A DNA stretch of 64,000 nucleotides. Source: Chitinophaga nivalis (lineage in GTDB: Bacteria > Bacteroidota > Bacteroidia > Chitinophagales > Chitinophagaceae). Location of the stretch: assembly GCF_025989125.1 (NCBI RefSeq), contig NZ_JAPDNR010000001.1, positions 4,198,301 through 4,262,300 of the forward strand, written 5' to 3'. Numbering within the stretch: the stretch's first letter is position 1; each line of letters starts with the position of its first letter. A program made the translations under genes and the position numbers. The notes under the pieces were generated by a model. It did not search any database. It was not told the origin of the DNA and worked only from the letters and a program-made list of their open reading frames with translations. Below, piece after piece: positions 16,132 through 26,900 of the stretch.

Positions 16132-18495
16132 CTATTCACTATCCAGGCTTTTCACCGGATTGGCCAGTGCCGCCTGCAACGTTTGCACACTGATAGTCAG
16201 CAATGCCAAGGCAGTCATCGCCATACCCGTGCATATAAATACATCTGCCTGCATCGGCATATGATAGGCAAATGCCTGCAACCATCGCGACATCAGCCAC
16301 CAGGCCAGCGGCAGGGCCAGCAGGATGGAAAGACCTACTGCCTTTAAAAAGTCGGAAGATAACAGTACCACTACCTGCATCACAGAAGCCCCCAGTACTT
16401 TCCGGATGCCCACTTCCCGGCGCCGTCTTTCTGCAGTATAGGCGGTAAGGCCCAGTAAACCCAGCAAAGAAATAATTACGGCCAGCCCGGCAAAGTAACC
16501 AGACAGCTGCGCCATCCGTCTTTCAGCGATATACTGCGCCTGATACGCAGTATCCAGGAAGGTATAGCTAAAGGCGAAACCTGGATTATACGTTTTGTAA
16601 AAAGCTTCCAGCCGCGCTATCACCGCAGGTTCCATGCCGGCAGTGAGTTTTACCAGTATGGTGCCGGTACGGGCATCCAGCTGAAAAAAACAGGGCTTGA
16701 TAGTTTCATACAAAGATTCAAAATGAAAATCTTTTGTTACGCCGATAATTTCCCGGTTCACACCTGCCCACGAAATGATTTTGCCCACGGGGTCGGATAT
16801 ACCCAATGCCTGAATAGCCGCTTCGTTGAAAATAATCTTGGTGGTATCCGTCCGGAAATCCCCGGAAAACGGCCTGCCCGCGGCCATTTGTATCCCCAGC
16901 GTTGGAATCAGGTCGTGATTCACCAGAAACGGCCGGAACTGAATCGTAGCAGCGTGCCCGTTATATTGCCAGGGAATACCCACAGAAGGAGCGCCCTGCA
17001 CATTACCGGCGATGCTGGAAGCCTGCACGACCCCGGGTATCTTTTTAATGGCTGCGAGGAAGCCATCCAGGTTGGCCGGTATGGTGCCTTCTGCGGCAAA
17101 ACTGATGACCTGATTTTTGTTGTAACCCGGCGATTTGTGTTGTATATAATCCATCTGCCGGTATACTACCCATACGGCCACTACAAAGGTCACCGACAAG
17201 GTAAACTGAAATATCACCAGCCCTTTCCGGGTCCATAAAGCACTGATAGCATTGGGTAACCGGCCTTTCAATACCGCCGTAGTACGCAGGCCGGAGAGAT
17301 ACCAGGCCGGATAACTGCCGCTGATAAGACCCGTTAGTACGGTGATGGCCAGCATCCCCAGCATGGGTGTGGCCGCTGGCTGCAGCGACAACTGTTTGCC
17401 GGTAATATGATTGAAGGCGGGCATCAGCAATACAATCAACAGTAAAGCAATGACCAAAGCAAGGAACGACAGTAAAAACGATTCACACAGGTATTGCAGG
17501 GCCAGTGTCCATCTGCCCGCGCCCACTGCTTTGCGTACGCCTGTTTCTTTCATGCGGGTGGTAGCCCGGGCGGTATGCAGGTTCATGAAATTGATACCCG
17601 CAATAAGGATAATAAACAAGGCTATCAGCACAAACAACCGCACATATACAATCCTTCCGCCGGTTTGCACGCCTTGTACGTACTTGCCATACAGGTAGTT
17701 GTCGGCATAACGCTGCAGGAACATTTGCCGGGCAGGCCCCTTGGCCAGCGACGACATATAGCTCCGCAGCTTCTCATTGAAAGCCGGTACGGATACCTGA
17801 TCGCCCAGCACCAGATAAGTATAGAAAGGCCCACCGGGTGTGATGTTGTGGCTGATGTTCATCAGCTCCCGGAATGCCTCAAAAGACATGACAAAATCCA
17901 GTTGAACAGAGGCATTACCAGGCATATCTTTAAATACCCCGCTCACGACACTGTATTTTTTAAACTGATCTATCTGCCAGCCGATGGTTTTACCGGTAAC
18001 GTTAACAGTTGTATGAAATAAACTGAGCGCCAGCTTTTCAGAAATCACAATGCTATGCTTATCGGCCAATACCTGATTTTTATGACCGGCGATCAGCGGA
18101 TAGGAGAAGATGTTAAAATAATCCTTGCCGGCAAATACCCCCGGAGATTTCACCAGGCTGTTCCCGGCTGTGAGGGCTACCTGCGGAAACCAGAAAGGAG
18201 GCGTACTAACAGCGGCATAGGCTACTTCCGGAAAAATGGCTGGCAGCGTTTCCGCCAGCATGGCGGGTGTTTCCTGCGATGTCACGATACCCTCTCCGGT
18301 AGGTTGGTTTTCCATCACCTGGTACAGGCGCCGGTCATTTTCATGGAACCGGTCCATCCGGTATTCATCATATACCCACAGGTATATCAGCAGCGTACAA
18401 GCCAGCCCGGTAGACAAGCCCATTAAGTTGATGGCGGTAAACTGCCGGTCTTTTACAAGACGCCGCCAGGCAATGATAAAATAGCTTTTTAACAT
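16132..18495 (-). CDS. MacB/FtsX-like ABC transporter permease, orphan
   Basis: A 787-residue permease with two MacB-periplasmic-core plus FtsX modules. The first transmembrane helix is at about residues 20-42 (FTAINLMGLSTGLACTLLIYLWV). Two three-helix FtsX blocks are marked by ETGVRKAVGAG and REVGIRKVLGAS. Such proteins act as mechanotransmission permeases in lipoprotein or small-molecule export. No ATPase gene is next to it, as is common for this large Bacteroidota family. A paralogue lies at 43204-45627. The opening (MLKSYFIIAWRRLVKDRQ) is the family N-terminus and supports this start. A 12-base hairpin lies 29 bases before the start codon. Confidence 0.9.
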   Translation of the reverse strand: MLKSYFIIAWRRLVKDRQFTAINLMGLSTGLACTLLIYLWVYDEYRMDRFHENDRRLYQVMENQPTGEGIVTSQETPAMLAETLPAIFPEVAYAAVSTPPFWFPQVALTAGNSLVKSPGVFAGKDYFNIFSYPLIAGHKNQVLADKHSIVISEKLALSLFHTTVNVTGKTIGWQIDQFKKYSVVSGVFKDMPGNASVQLDFVMSFEAFRELMNISHNITPGGPFYTYLVLGDQVSVPAFNEKLRSYMSSLAKGPARQMFLQRYADNYLYGKYVQGVQTGGRIVYVRLFVLIALFIILIAGINFMNLHTARATTRMKETGVRKAVGAGRWTLALQYLCESFLLSFLALVIALLLIVLLMPAFNHITGKQLSLQPAATPMLGMLAITVLTGLISGSYPAWYLSGLRTTAVLKGRLPNAISALWTRKGLVIFQFTLSVTFVVAVWVVYRQMDYIQHKSPGYNKNQVISFAAEGTIPANLDGFLAAIKKIPGVVQASSIAGNVQGAPSVGIPWQYNGHAATIQFRPFLVNHDLIPTLGIQMAAGRPFSGDFRTDTTKIIFNEAAIQALGISDPVGKIISWAGVNREIIGVTKDFHFESLYETIKPCFFQLDARTGTILVKLTAGMEPAVIARLEAFYKTYNPGFAFSYTFLDTAYQAQYIAERRMAQLSGYFAGLAVIISLLGLLGLTAYTAERRRREVGIRKVLGASVMQVVVLLSSDFLKAVGLSILLALPLAWWLMSRWLQAFAYHMPMQADVFICTGMAMTALALLTISVQTLQAALANPVKSLDSE

Positions 18496-18523
18496 AGGTC
18501 TGCAGCTGGTTGATATATAACAA

Positions 18524-18552
18524 TACCGGCAGCCTGTAAAAGGCTGCCGGTA
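18524..18552 (-). terminator. Hairpin between the SusD gene and the ABC permease
   Basis: TACCGGCAGCCT and AGGCTGCCGGTA (18524-18535 and 18541-18552) form a 12-base perfect stem with a five-base loop. No T-run follows on either strand, so it may be a weak terminator for the SusCD operon or a leader hairpin of the permease mRNA. Confidence 0.5.
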
Positions 18553-18695
18553 GCAAGGGCACCAAGAAAATGCCAGATTTTAGCGGGGCTGATAATGAAG
18601 GATATGCGTATAGGCGATTCCTTTATTTTGTTCGTTTTCGATACAATACCTGTTCACATCAGTACAATACCAGGCCTCCGGTCTTGAAAAGAATA

Positions 18696-20165
18696 TCAGC
18701 GAAGGTCCCAGAAGTGCCTGCCAGCTTTACTGTCGCGGCCTCCGATCGATTGCAGTGCCTGGTCATAGTTCGCTTTGTTCAGCTGTTGTTCTTCTACCGG
18801 ATATGTCATGCGTGTAGGCACTACCGTTACATCACGGTCCAATGATCCATCTACCGGCGCTATAAACAAAGGCTGCCCGCTGGGCTTTTTGAAATCGAGG
18901 CGCAACCGTTCAAACCAGCCCTGCATGCCCTGCATGTACAAGGCCAGCCATTTCTGGGTGCCAATAACATCTTTCCACTGGCCGCCATTGTAGGGTACCC
19001 TGGTCAGATACTGGTCTACCGCACTGCCGGTAATGCCCCGGTCTTCCAGCGAAGCCCGGATACCTTTTTTATAGTGTTCTTCTGCAGATCCCGGCAGGAT
19101 ACCTCTGGCCACGGCTTCTGCCAGAATGAATTCCACTTCCGCATAATCCATGTATACGCCGGGTGCGGTGGCTTTTAATACAGCGCTACCGGGTTGCGAT
19201 ACATCTTCCAGCGGAATTTTTTCCCCGTTCTTCTGGTTCAGGCCATAAGGTTTACCGATATACTCGCCGCTGTTTTTGGCAGGAGCGGCATATACAGGTA
19301 ACCGTGGGTCGTTTATTTCCAGCATAAAGTCTACCATGGTTTTACTCATGCAGAAATCAATACGGGATTTATAGGATTCATTCAGTACGTTATTGTTTGG
19401 GGGTGCTTCTATATACCGGAAAATGGCATTGTCGGCATTGGAGGTAAACACGCCATCTGCTACGGCATCCCGGATGGCTTTCTCTACCTGCGTTTTGAGG
19501 GCGGGTACATCACTCACCCGCATGGCTACACGCAGTCGCAGTGAATTGGCAAACAGGCGCCATTTATTGACATCCCCATTGTAAATAATATCTGTCTGCG
19601 CCGGGAAAGACTTTTTGGTAGGCGCCAGTTTAGTAACCTGTTCCCCCAGTACTTTCAGCAGATCGGTATAGATATCGATGGATTTGTCGTAAGGGCTGTT
19701 TGGCCGGTCCAGTCCACCCATGGCGAGCTTATACGGTACATCTTCATAGGTGTCCGTGAGGATCTGAAAGGCCCATACTTTCAGGATTTCAGCAATGGCA
19801 ATCTGATTCTGTGAATGATCAAAATTTTTCTCCCGATTGATTTTGATGATTTCATTCAGGTCTTTCAGGGTGCCGGCATACAAAACATTCCAGTAGTTAC
19901 TGTTCTGTATTTCCCGGATCTGGTAGCGGCTTTCATTGGAGTAGGTAGTAGCCGACCAATACTGGGCATAGTGGAGGCCGCCGCGGCCGTTGTTGTATTC
20001 ATTCCAAAGATTATCCATGCCTTTCTTTTCGGCAGATACCAGCAGGAAGCCGGGATCGGTTATCTTGGGACTGTTGGGATCCGCGTTGATTTCATCAAAT
20101 TTTTTGGTACAGCTGGTTGCCAGTAATAAACTGCACAACAGCAGGTAATATGCATATATTTTCAT
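18696..20165 (-). CDS. SusD/RagB-family outer-membrane lipoprotein (SusD-like type 2)
   Basis: A 489-residue surface lipoprotein that partners the SusC upstream in the operon. The signal peptide ends in lipobox LATSC with the lipidated Cys at residue 19. It then continues CTKKFDEINADPNSP, the hallmark start of the SusD-like subfamily that binds diverse or non-glycan ligands. Later family marks are NVLYAGTLKDLNEI, the segment YMDYAEVEFILAEAVARG, and a C-terminal RMTYPVEEQQLNKANYDQAL. The ATG at 20165 is preferred to the TTG two codons before it. It starts 11 bases after the SusC stop, so the two are co-translated. Confidence 0.93.
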   Translation of the reverse strand: MKIYAYYLLLCSLLLATSCTKKFDEINADPNSPKITDPGFLLVSAEKKGMDNLWNEYNNGRGGLHYAQYWSATTYSNESRYQIREIQNSNYWNVLYAGTLKDLNEIIKINREKNFDHSQNQIAIAEILKVWAFQILTDTYEDVPYKLAMGGLDRPNSPYDKSIDIYTDLLKVLGEQVTKLAPTKKSFPAQTDIIYNGDVNKWRLFANSLRLRVAMRVSDVPALKTQVEKAIRDAVADGVFTSNADNAIFRYIEAPPNNNVLNESYKSRIDFCMSKTMVDFMLEINDPRLPVYAAPAKNSGEYIGKPYGLNQKNGEKIPLEDVSQPGSAVLKATAPGVYMDYAEVEFILAEAVARGILPGSAEEHYKKGIRASLEDRGITGSAVDQYLTRVPYNGGQWKDVIGTQKWLALYMQGMQGWFERLRLDFKKPSGQPLFIAPVDGSLDRDVTVVPTRMTYPVEEQQLNKANYDQALQSIGGRDSKAGRHFWDLR

Positions 20166-20176
20166 AGCCAATTTTT

Positions 20177-23100
20177 TTAGAAGGAAACAGAGAGGTTAAC
20201 ACCAAAAGAACGTACAGAAGGGAGTACCGCCGCTTCTATACCCTGCACGTTACCGGCGGAAATGGCCAGGTTGGTAGGGTCCAGGTGCGGATTCTCCGTA
20301 TAGATCAGCCATACGTTTCTGGCGGAAAATGATAACCGCAGTTGCTGCAGCCTTATTCTTTCCACGAAGGATTTCTGGAAGGTATATCCCAGGTTGATTT
20401 CTTTCAGATATAAATAGCTGGCATCCCACATATCCAGTTCCTGTATCACATAGCCATTATTGTTATTGAAATGATCATAGGCAGATATCTGTTTGGTGTT
20501 TACTTTACCATCTTCGGTATAACCCTCTGCTACCACACCCGTTTCACGGATATCTCCTTCGGCGGTTTCTTCAAACAAGCCGGAAGAACGGCCAAACATG
20601 GTAGTGGTGGAGAAGTATTTACCGCCTATCTGGAAGTCGAAATTAAGTCCCAGCGAAAACCCTTTATAGCTCAGGGTACTGGCCAATCCACCGGTGTAAT
20701 CCGGTAAAGCATTACCCAATACAGATTGTTTATCGGCACGGATATACATCCCATCGGCGCCTACCAGTTTACGTCCCTGTGCATCCCGTTTGATGGCATA
20801 ACCTACCACGGAGCCATAGGCTTCTCCTTCACGGGCATTTACCGATACGGCAAAGGGGGCATCGGCCAGCAACAGGTTGGTTACCCGGATACCTTTGGCG
20901 GCATCTTCATACAGCTTTTCAATCTTGTTACGATTGCGCGCGATGTTAAAGGCAAGGTCCCAGTTGAATCCGCTATTACTACGTATAGGCGAACCAGTTA
21001 TTGCTATTTCAATACCTTTATTCCGGATCAGGCCTGCATTGATAACGGCGGTTTTGTAACCGGAAGAAGCAGAGATGGTTAATGGAATGATCTGGTCTCT
21101 GGACTTTTTATCATAGGCACTTACTTCGATACCTAAGCGGTTCTGGAAGAAACGCAGTTCCAGTCCGGCTTCTACCTCCGTGGTAATTTCGGGTCTGATA
21201 TTTTCATTATTCAGTTTATCCGGCACCGTTATATTGCCGGTAGGGCCGAAGTTTTCTTCTGCATAATAGGCCAGCAGGGTGCTGTAAGGTACCGTACCTT
21301 TACCTACCTGTGCCCAGCCCAGTCTTAATTTACCGAAAGACAGCCAGGAAGAGCTTTTCAGTTTACCCAGTTCTGAAAATATCAGGGAGCCGGAAACAGA
21401 GGGGAAGAAGTAGGAGTTGTGGGCTGCAGGTAAAGTGCTGGACCACTCATTCCTGCCGGTTGCATCTAAGTAGGCAAAGCCGCGGTAGCCGAGGGATGCG
21501 CTGGCAAATACGCCATTTTCCCGCAGCCGTTCTTCGCGGTTATATACTTTGGCTGGTTGCCGGGAGTTGGCAAGGTTGTACCAGCCATCTATATTCAGTC
21601 CGTCTTTACTTTCTCCGCCATTCAGCCGGATGGTATTTTCCCGGCGGTTGATACCAGCAAAAGCAGACAGGGAGAAGTCTTTCCCGAAAGTATTGTTATA
21701 GTTGATACGGCCTTCGTAGTTGTTCTCCCTGACAAAACGGGTGGCCTCACTATAGGACGGAATGCCCTGCGATCCGATGGCTACGCGTTCCTGGCGGCTG
21801 TCGGTATAAAAATCGGTCATGAATTTACCGGAGACGGTCAGCTGTTCCGTAATTTTGAAATTGATGCCGGCGCTTCCATATACGCGATCCCGGCGATCGG
21901 TTTGAAAGTTTTTATACCGGGTCCAGTAAGGGTTGTCGGAGTATTTGGGAGAAGGATCATTCCAGGCGGCCCGGTTCCAGGTTTTTTGAGAGCCATCGAA
22001 AGGATAATAGTAGTCTTTCAGTTTCTCCATATCCCAGTCGCGGTGGCCGTATTCTGAAAAGGTTTGCATAATATTTCTGCCATGATAGCCGGTGCCGGGT
22101 CTGCCCTTTGCCTGCGTACCGGTGTAGTTGGCGTTGATAAAGGCTTCCAGCCGGGGTGCTATCTGGTAGCTGCCGTTGAAGCTGATGGTATTCCGTTTGA
22201 TGCTGGAATTGGGCAATACGAATTTCTGATCCATATTGGTATAGGCAAGCCGGAAAGCGCCTTTTTCATTGGCGCCGGAAACCGCGATGTTGTTGGTGAG
22301 CGTAAGACCGGTTTCAAAGAAGCTGCGGTTGTTGTTGGGATGTGCTTCCCAGGGGGCTGTTACGCCAAAATCGGGATTTTGTTTATCGGCATCCCATGAC
22401 CACCAATGCCGTACGGGTTTGCCGTCGAACTTTGGTCCCCAGGATACATCCGGTTCGGTGTTGGGAACCAGGTCATAGGGGCCTTTGCCATCGTTATCGT
22501 CATAGGTGGCTTTCCCATCTTTAAATGCTTCCGGATGTTCACGCAGATAGAGGGTATCGAAATCATAACCGCCTCCGTATTTATTCTGGTATCTGGGCAT
22601 GATATATACTTTTTCTATCTGTGCCCCGAAGTTATAGGTAACACCTAAGCCTTTACTGGCGCCTGCTTTCGACTTCTTGGTGGTAATAACAATAACGCCG
22701 TTGGAACCGCGGGTACCATATAAGGCAGATGCGGCGGCGCCTTTCAGTACAGACAGGGATTCGATATCACTGGGGTTGATATCCTGAATGGCATTACCAT
22801 AGTCGTAGCCTCCGCGGCCGCGTTCCTGGGTAAGACCGCTTTCGTCGTCCTTACCAGTAAAATTGCTGTTATCCATGGGTACACCATCCACCACAAAAAG
22901 CGGATTGTTGTTACCATAAATAGAGTTGATACCACGTACGGTGATTCTGGCAGAACCACCCATGTTGCCGGAAGTACCGGTGACCTGTATCCCTGCTATT
23001 TTTCCGCTGAGTGAATTAACGAAGTTGGCATCTTTCGTCTGATTGAGTTCGGCGCCTTTTATTTCCTGCACGGAGTAACCCAGTGATTTTTTTTCCCGCT

Positions 23101-23434
23101 TTACGTTGAGTGCCGTCACCACTACTTCCTGCAGGTTTTTATCATCAATGGTGAGAGAGATGGTGAGGTTGCCGCTGGTACCGATGGGTACTTCCCGCGA
23201 AAGATAGCCTACACTTCGGACTACCAGGACGCTACCGCCTGCGGGCAGCGATAATTTAAAATGACCTTCCTGGTCGGTAGTCGTTCCTGAGGTAGTACCT
23301 TTTACCTGCACGGTGGCAAAGGGAAGGGGGGAGTTGTTGTCGCCCGTTACTTTTCCGGTGAGTTGCCGCTGCTGGGCAAGCGCCAGACTGACCATTGCCA
23401 TAAGCATGACAAATAAGCATAACTTTTTTTTCAT
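20177..23434 (-). CDS. SusC/RagA-family TonB-linked outer-membrane transporter
   Basis: A complete 1085-residue TonB-dependent transporter. In order it has a signal peptide (about 1-20, ending in LALA-QQ), a CarboxypepD-regulatory-like beta-sandwich (about 24-105), a plug domain with VVTALNVKREKKSLGYSVQEI and the SusC hallmark SVLKGAAASALYGTRGSNGVIVITTKK, and a 22-strand barrel ending in the aromatic strand FGVNLSVSF. It imports the ligand captured by the SusD protein that follows. No FecR anti-sigma or ECF sigma gene adjoins, so control is not of that kind here. Ligand unknown. No hydrolase clusters with it apart from the unlinked-looking M43 protease further upstream. Confidence 0.95.
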   Translation of the reverse strand: MKKKLCLFVMLMAMVSLALAQQRQLTGKVTGDNNSPLPFATVQVKGTTSGTTTDQEGHFKLSLPAGGSVLVVRSVGYLSREVPIGTSGNLTISLTIDDKNLQEVVVTALNVKREKKSLGYSVQEIKGAELNQTKDANFVNSLSGKIAGIQVTGTSGNMGGSARITVRGINSIYGNNNPLFVVDGVPMDNSNFTGKDDESGLTQERGRGGYDYGNAIQDINPSDIESLSVLKGAAASALYGTRGSNGVIVITTKKSKAGASKGLGVTYNFGAQIEKVYIMPRYQNKYGGGYDFDTLYLREHPEAFKDGKATYDDNDGKGPYDLVPNTEPDVSWGPKFDGKPVRHWWSWDADKQNPDFGVTAPWEAHPNNNRSFFETGLTLTNNIAVSGANEKGAFRLAYTNMDQKFVLPNSSIKRNTISFNGSYQIAPRLEAFINANYTGTQAKGRPGTGYHGRNIMQTFSEYGHRDWDMEKLKDYYYPFDGSQKTWNRAAWNDPSPKYSDNPYWTRYKNFQTDRRDRVYGSAGINFKITEQLTVSGKFMTDFYTDSRQERVAIGSQGIPSYSEATRFVRENNYEGRINYNNTFGKDFSLSAFAGINRRENTIRLNGGESKDGLNIDGWYNLANSRQPAKVYNREERLRENGVFASASLGYRGFAYLDATGRNEWSSTLPAAHNSYFFPSVSGSLIFSELGKLKSSSWLSFGKLRLGWAQVGKGTVPYSTLLAYYAEENFGPTGNITVPDKLNNENIRPEITTEVEAGLELRFFQNRLGIEVSAYDKKSRDQIIPLTISASSGYKTAVINAGLIRNKGIEIAITGSPIRSNSGFNWDLAFNIARNRNKIEKLYEDAAKGIRVTNLLLADAPFAVSVNAREGEAYGSVVGYAIKRDAQGRKLVGADGMYIRADKQSVLGNALPDYTGGLASTLSYKGFSLGLNFDFQIGGKYFSTTTMFGRSSGLFEETAEGDIRETGVVAEGYTEDGKVNTKQISAYDHFNNNNGYVIQELDMWDASYLYLKEINLGYTFQKSFVERIRLQQLRLSFSARNVWLIYTENPHLDPTNLAISAGNVQGIEAAVLPSVRSFGVNLSVSF

Positions 23435-23925
23435 GGTGAAACAGATTTTGGTTGAGAAATAAAAAAAGAGATCAGGAGGGTATATAGCAATACAAGTCCG
23501 GTATTACATTTTGCATAAGTGTGTACGACGAATGTTATTCGCGTACAGCTGTTACACAAAGTGCAATACGTTATTGCTGCTAATGAATTCTCCTTTAATT
23601 ACCTGGGTCTGGAATTACGATTGTTCTGGTGCTTTCGGTGCATCAGCATACTATATAACCGGATAGATAACAACCGATGATCGTGTTGTTAGGTGGGGAA
23701 ATACAGTGGTGGGCCGATGTAGCCTGGGTTATCTGGGTTTGTTTGATTGTTGTATGGTTATTCTTTTTTGGTTTTTTTGAGATGAATAAATGTTTGATTG
23801 GGCATTGGGTTCGTCTACAGTGTATGTTGACATTGGAACTAACGGTTAGCAAACTAGCGCTTATAAATATAAAAAAAATAAGGGAATAAAAAACAGGAAA
23901 GGAAAGAATTAGGTATTTCATAAAA
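23435..23925. other. Upstream region of the SusC operon, no gene
   Basis: No convincing coding sequence lies here. A small open frame at 23677-23889 has no family likeness. An imperfect inverted repeat, TGTACG (23522-23527) with CGTACA (23542-23547) and inner GAAT / ATTC, lies about 90 bases before the SusC start. It is a candidate regulator site. No TAnnTTTG element is found on the minus strand at the right distance. Confidence 0.4.
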
Positions 23926-23961
23926 CACAAACGCATGATACAGCTGTATCATGCGTTTGTG
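23926..23961 (-). terminator. Perfect loopless palindrome after the M43 protease gene
   Basis: A 36-base perfect inverted repeat (arms 23926-23943 and 23944-23961) follows the protease stop codon by 22 bases, with TTTTA after it on the minus strand. Its centre TACAGCTGTA equals that of the palindrome at 3136-3177. Confidence 0.75.
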
Positions 23962-23983
23962 CAATTATTAAAACGGAGCGTAT

Positions 23984-26900
23984 TTATTTAATCACCTTAG
24001 TGGTCACATGTTTGTTTCCTTGTTGTACATCAATGATGTACAAGCCTGGCAGTAAATCCGACAGGTGTTGCAGGGATAATACATTGGCGCCTTTTTGAAC
24101 AGTTTGTGGCTGTTGTTTGATCAGGCTGCCGCGCAGGTCGTACAGGCGGATCAGTACCGGCCCGTTGGCGACTGCGGCGTATTGTAAATAAATCTGGTTG
24201 GTGAAAGGACTGGTAGCCGTTAAACCGGTCTGGCCGGTGGTTTCATGTGGCAGGAGTGTAAGCGTGCTGCTGCTACTGCTGCTGATTTTTACGGTATAGT
24301 CTTCCACTTCACCCTGATAATTATCTACGCCACATGGTTTTACATTGGAGCCATAGCCCATTCTTACACGCAGCAGGGTATTGCCTGTTTTGGCATTGGC
24401 CGGTACTGTGATGGTTTGGGTAAATGGCCCGGTGCCACGTTTTACATATATTTTTTCCGTGGTATCATTCAGTACTTTATCACCGTTCCAGTCTATCCAG
24501 GCAGCTACAGAGATGTCTGGCCAGTATTCTATGCCCAGGTTAATGGTCAGTTGATATGACTGTCCGGTTGTGAGGTTGGCAGACAGGTTGGTGAAGTTGC
24601 GGTAACCATCCCAGAGGGAGTTGTTATCCAGGTTACCCAGCCGTACGCGGGTAATACTGTTGTAGTTGAGCGCAGTGCTGGCAGGGCAATACTCCTGCGG
24701 CGTTACAGCGGTATCTGTTGGCGTGCTGGTCTGTCCGGCTCTGATACTATCGCCTGGTTTGCTGTTGTAGGCGTAATCCATTAGCGTATAGCCGGTACCG
24801 TTATCATTTACTTTGAACCTGAACCATCCATAAAGTCTGTCGCCTTCTGTGAAAAAGGAGAACCCGGCATAACCTGTTTTACCTTTCCAGGTAGTGTAGC
24901 TGGAGGTATACAGCGCATGTTCATTCGGGTAGGCGCCACCGGCTACCAGATGGGAAGTATCACTGATCATGGTATTAGGCGCCAGCAGGGATATATTCTT
25001 GTCAGATGCGCACACCATAGGCTGGGTATAGGTTTCGAACTGGAGTTGTCCTCCATTGTACCATACGCCGAAGGGCGCATCTTCCAGGTTGTTTATCCAG
25101 AATTTATACCAGGTATTGGTAGCGTTGGCGGTGTGGAGGGTGTCGTTTACATCTACGTATTCTATCTGGTAAGGATTGCGGAACCTGATACTGAGCGGCT
25201 GGGTAGCATTGACTGCAGTCTGACCGCCGGTAAATAAGGCAGGCAACAGATGAATGGTAGCCGTGGTATTGTTGGCAGCAGTATGGCTGCTGGCTTTACC
25301 ACTGAAAGCCACACTCACTGTAGTATTGTTCACTGCTTTCAGTTGCAGGCTGATACCTGCCGGCAGGTTACTCACTGTGTAATGTGTGTTGGGTACGAGA
25401 TTGCCGGAGCTGATAGCAAAAGTGGTACCCAGCGGGCTTACTTCTGCTGTATCTGTGAGTTGGCCATCATTCAACTGGTTTTCGCGGAATCCGGTACGGG
25501 ACCAGGAAAGTGTGGGCGTGCCGGGATCTCCTGCGATGATATTGCCATTCGGTGCTTCGCTCCAGGCGTAATCTTTCAACGTATAACCACTGCCGTCCGC
25601 GGCTACTGTTACCCTCATCCAGCCGTACCGGGGTTTGCCATTGAGGTCAAATTTAATCCCGATAAAGGCGGTTTTACCAGCCCATTGTGTATAGGTACTG
25701 CTGTAAATGTCATGTTGGTTCGGATGAGCGCCACCATTTACGAAGTTGGAAGATGCACCAATAATGGTACCAGCTGCCAGCGGAGAAATATTCCGGGAAG
25801 TGCCTTCACATACGGCAGCTTTCTCGTAGGTTTCGAACCGTAGCTTGCCATTATTCAGCCACGCGCCATACTCTACGTTCAATCCGTCTAAAGTGAAATA
25901 CTTCCATATATTGGAAGGATTGATTACAATGTCCGGTATATTGTTATAGATGATTTTGTAAGGTTTGAGGAAGCGAACGCCCAGGGTAAATACGGATGCC
26001 AGCAGGTTGCTGGTACCACCCTGGATAGCAGGATTCAGAAAGGTCAGTTTCAGGTTGTCGGTATTGTTGATCGTGTCGTGTTGTAAAGCCTGACCGGAGA
26101 GGGTGAAGGCAGCAGTGGTGTCATTGAGGATGCGGATGGCTGCTGTGAGTCCTGCCGGTATATTTTGTATGGTATAGTGGGTACCAGCAATGAGGTTGCC
26201 GTTGCTAACGGCAAATCTGGCGCCACCAAACGCTCTTAGTGTATCCGTTACCGTGATACTGCCGTTGTTGATTTCATCTTCCATAAACACACTGAATCCG
26301 GGCACAATTCTTTTGCTGTTGTCAGGGAGCAGAGTAGCGGCCAGGTTGGCAGCAGACCATAGGTTGCTGCGTTGTGCCACATGGCTGTTTAAAGCTGCCC
26401 ACATACGGTTTTTCTGGCCGGTGGTAAACATCCGGGCGCAGGCAGAATAATCCATATAGTTTTCTACATTGGCAATACTGCCGCACCAGTTGGCATTTAC
26501 ATTACAGTTACCGTAGTTGGATTGTGTAGGAGGGGTATCATCTACATAATCACCCGGCGCAACACAACCACCTTCAAAGGTATGCGACAGATTCAGGAAG
26601 TGTCCTATTTCGTGGGTGAGTACCCGTTTCATATTGGGCTCGCCGTTTTGAGAAGAGCCAACGCCAGGTGCACCCAGGTAGCGCCAGTTATAAACGATAC
26701 CATCGAGGTGGTTATTGGCCACCCAGTCGTCCGGCAGGAAAGACCAGCCGGAATTATTGTATACGCCTTTTTCCTCTACTTCACTCACAATCCAGATGTT
26801 CAGGTATTTTTCACCGGGCCAGTAAGAAACACTTTTTACGTCGGTACCATAACCGTCTGGTGAACGGCCGTCGAAGTCATTCAGGTGATAGGTAATCCCA

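Noticed and set aside
18524..18552. Strong intrinsic terminator
   Set aside because: The stem is perfect but no T-run follows on either strand, so it is listed only as a hairpin.
23677..23889. 70-residue open frame on the plus strand upstream of the SusC operon
   Set aside because: It is Trp- and Ile-rich, with no start support and no homologous look.
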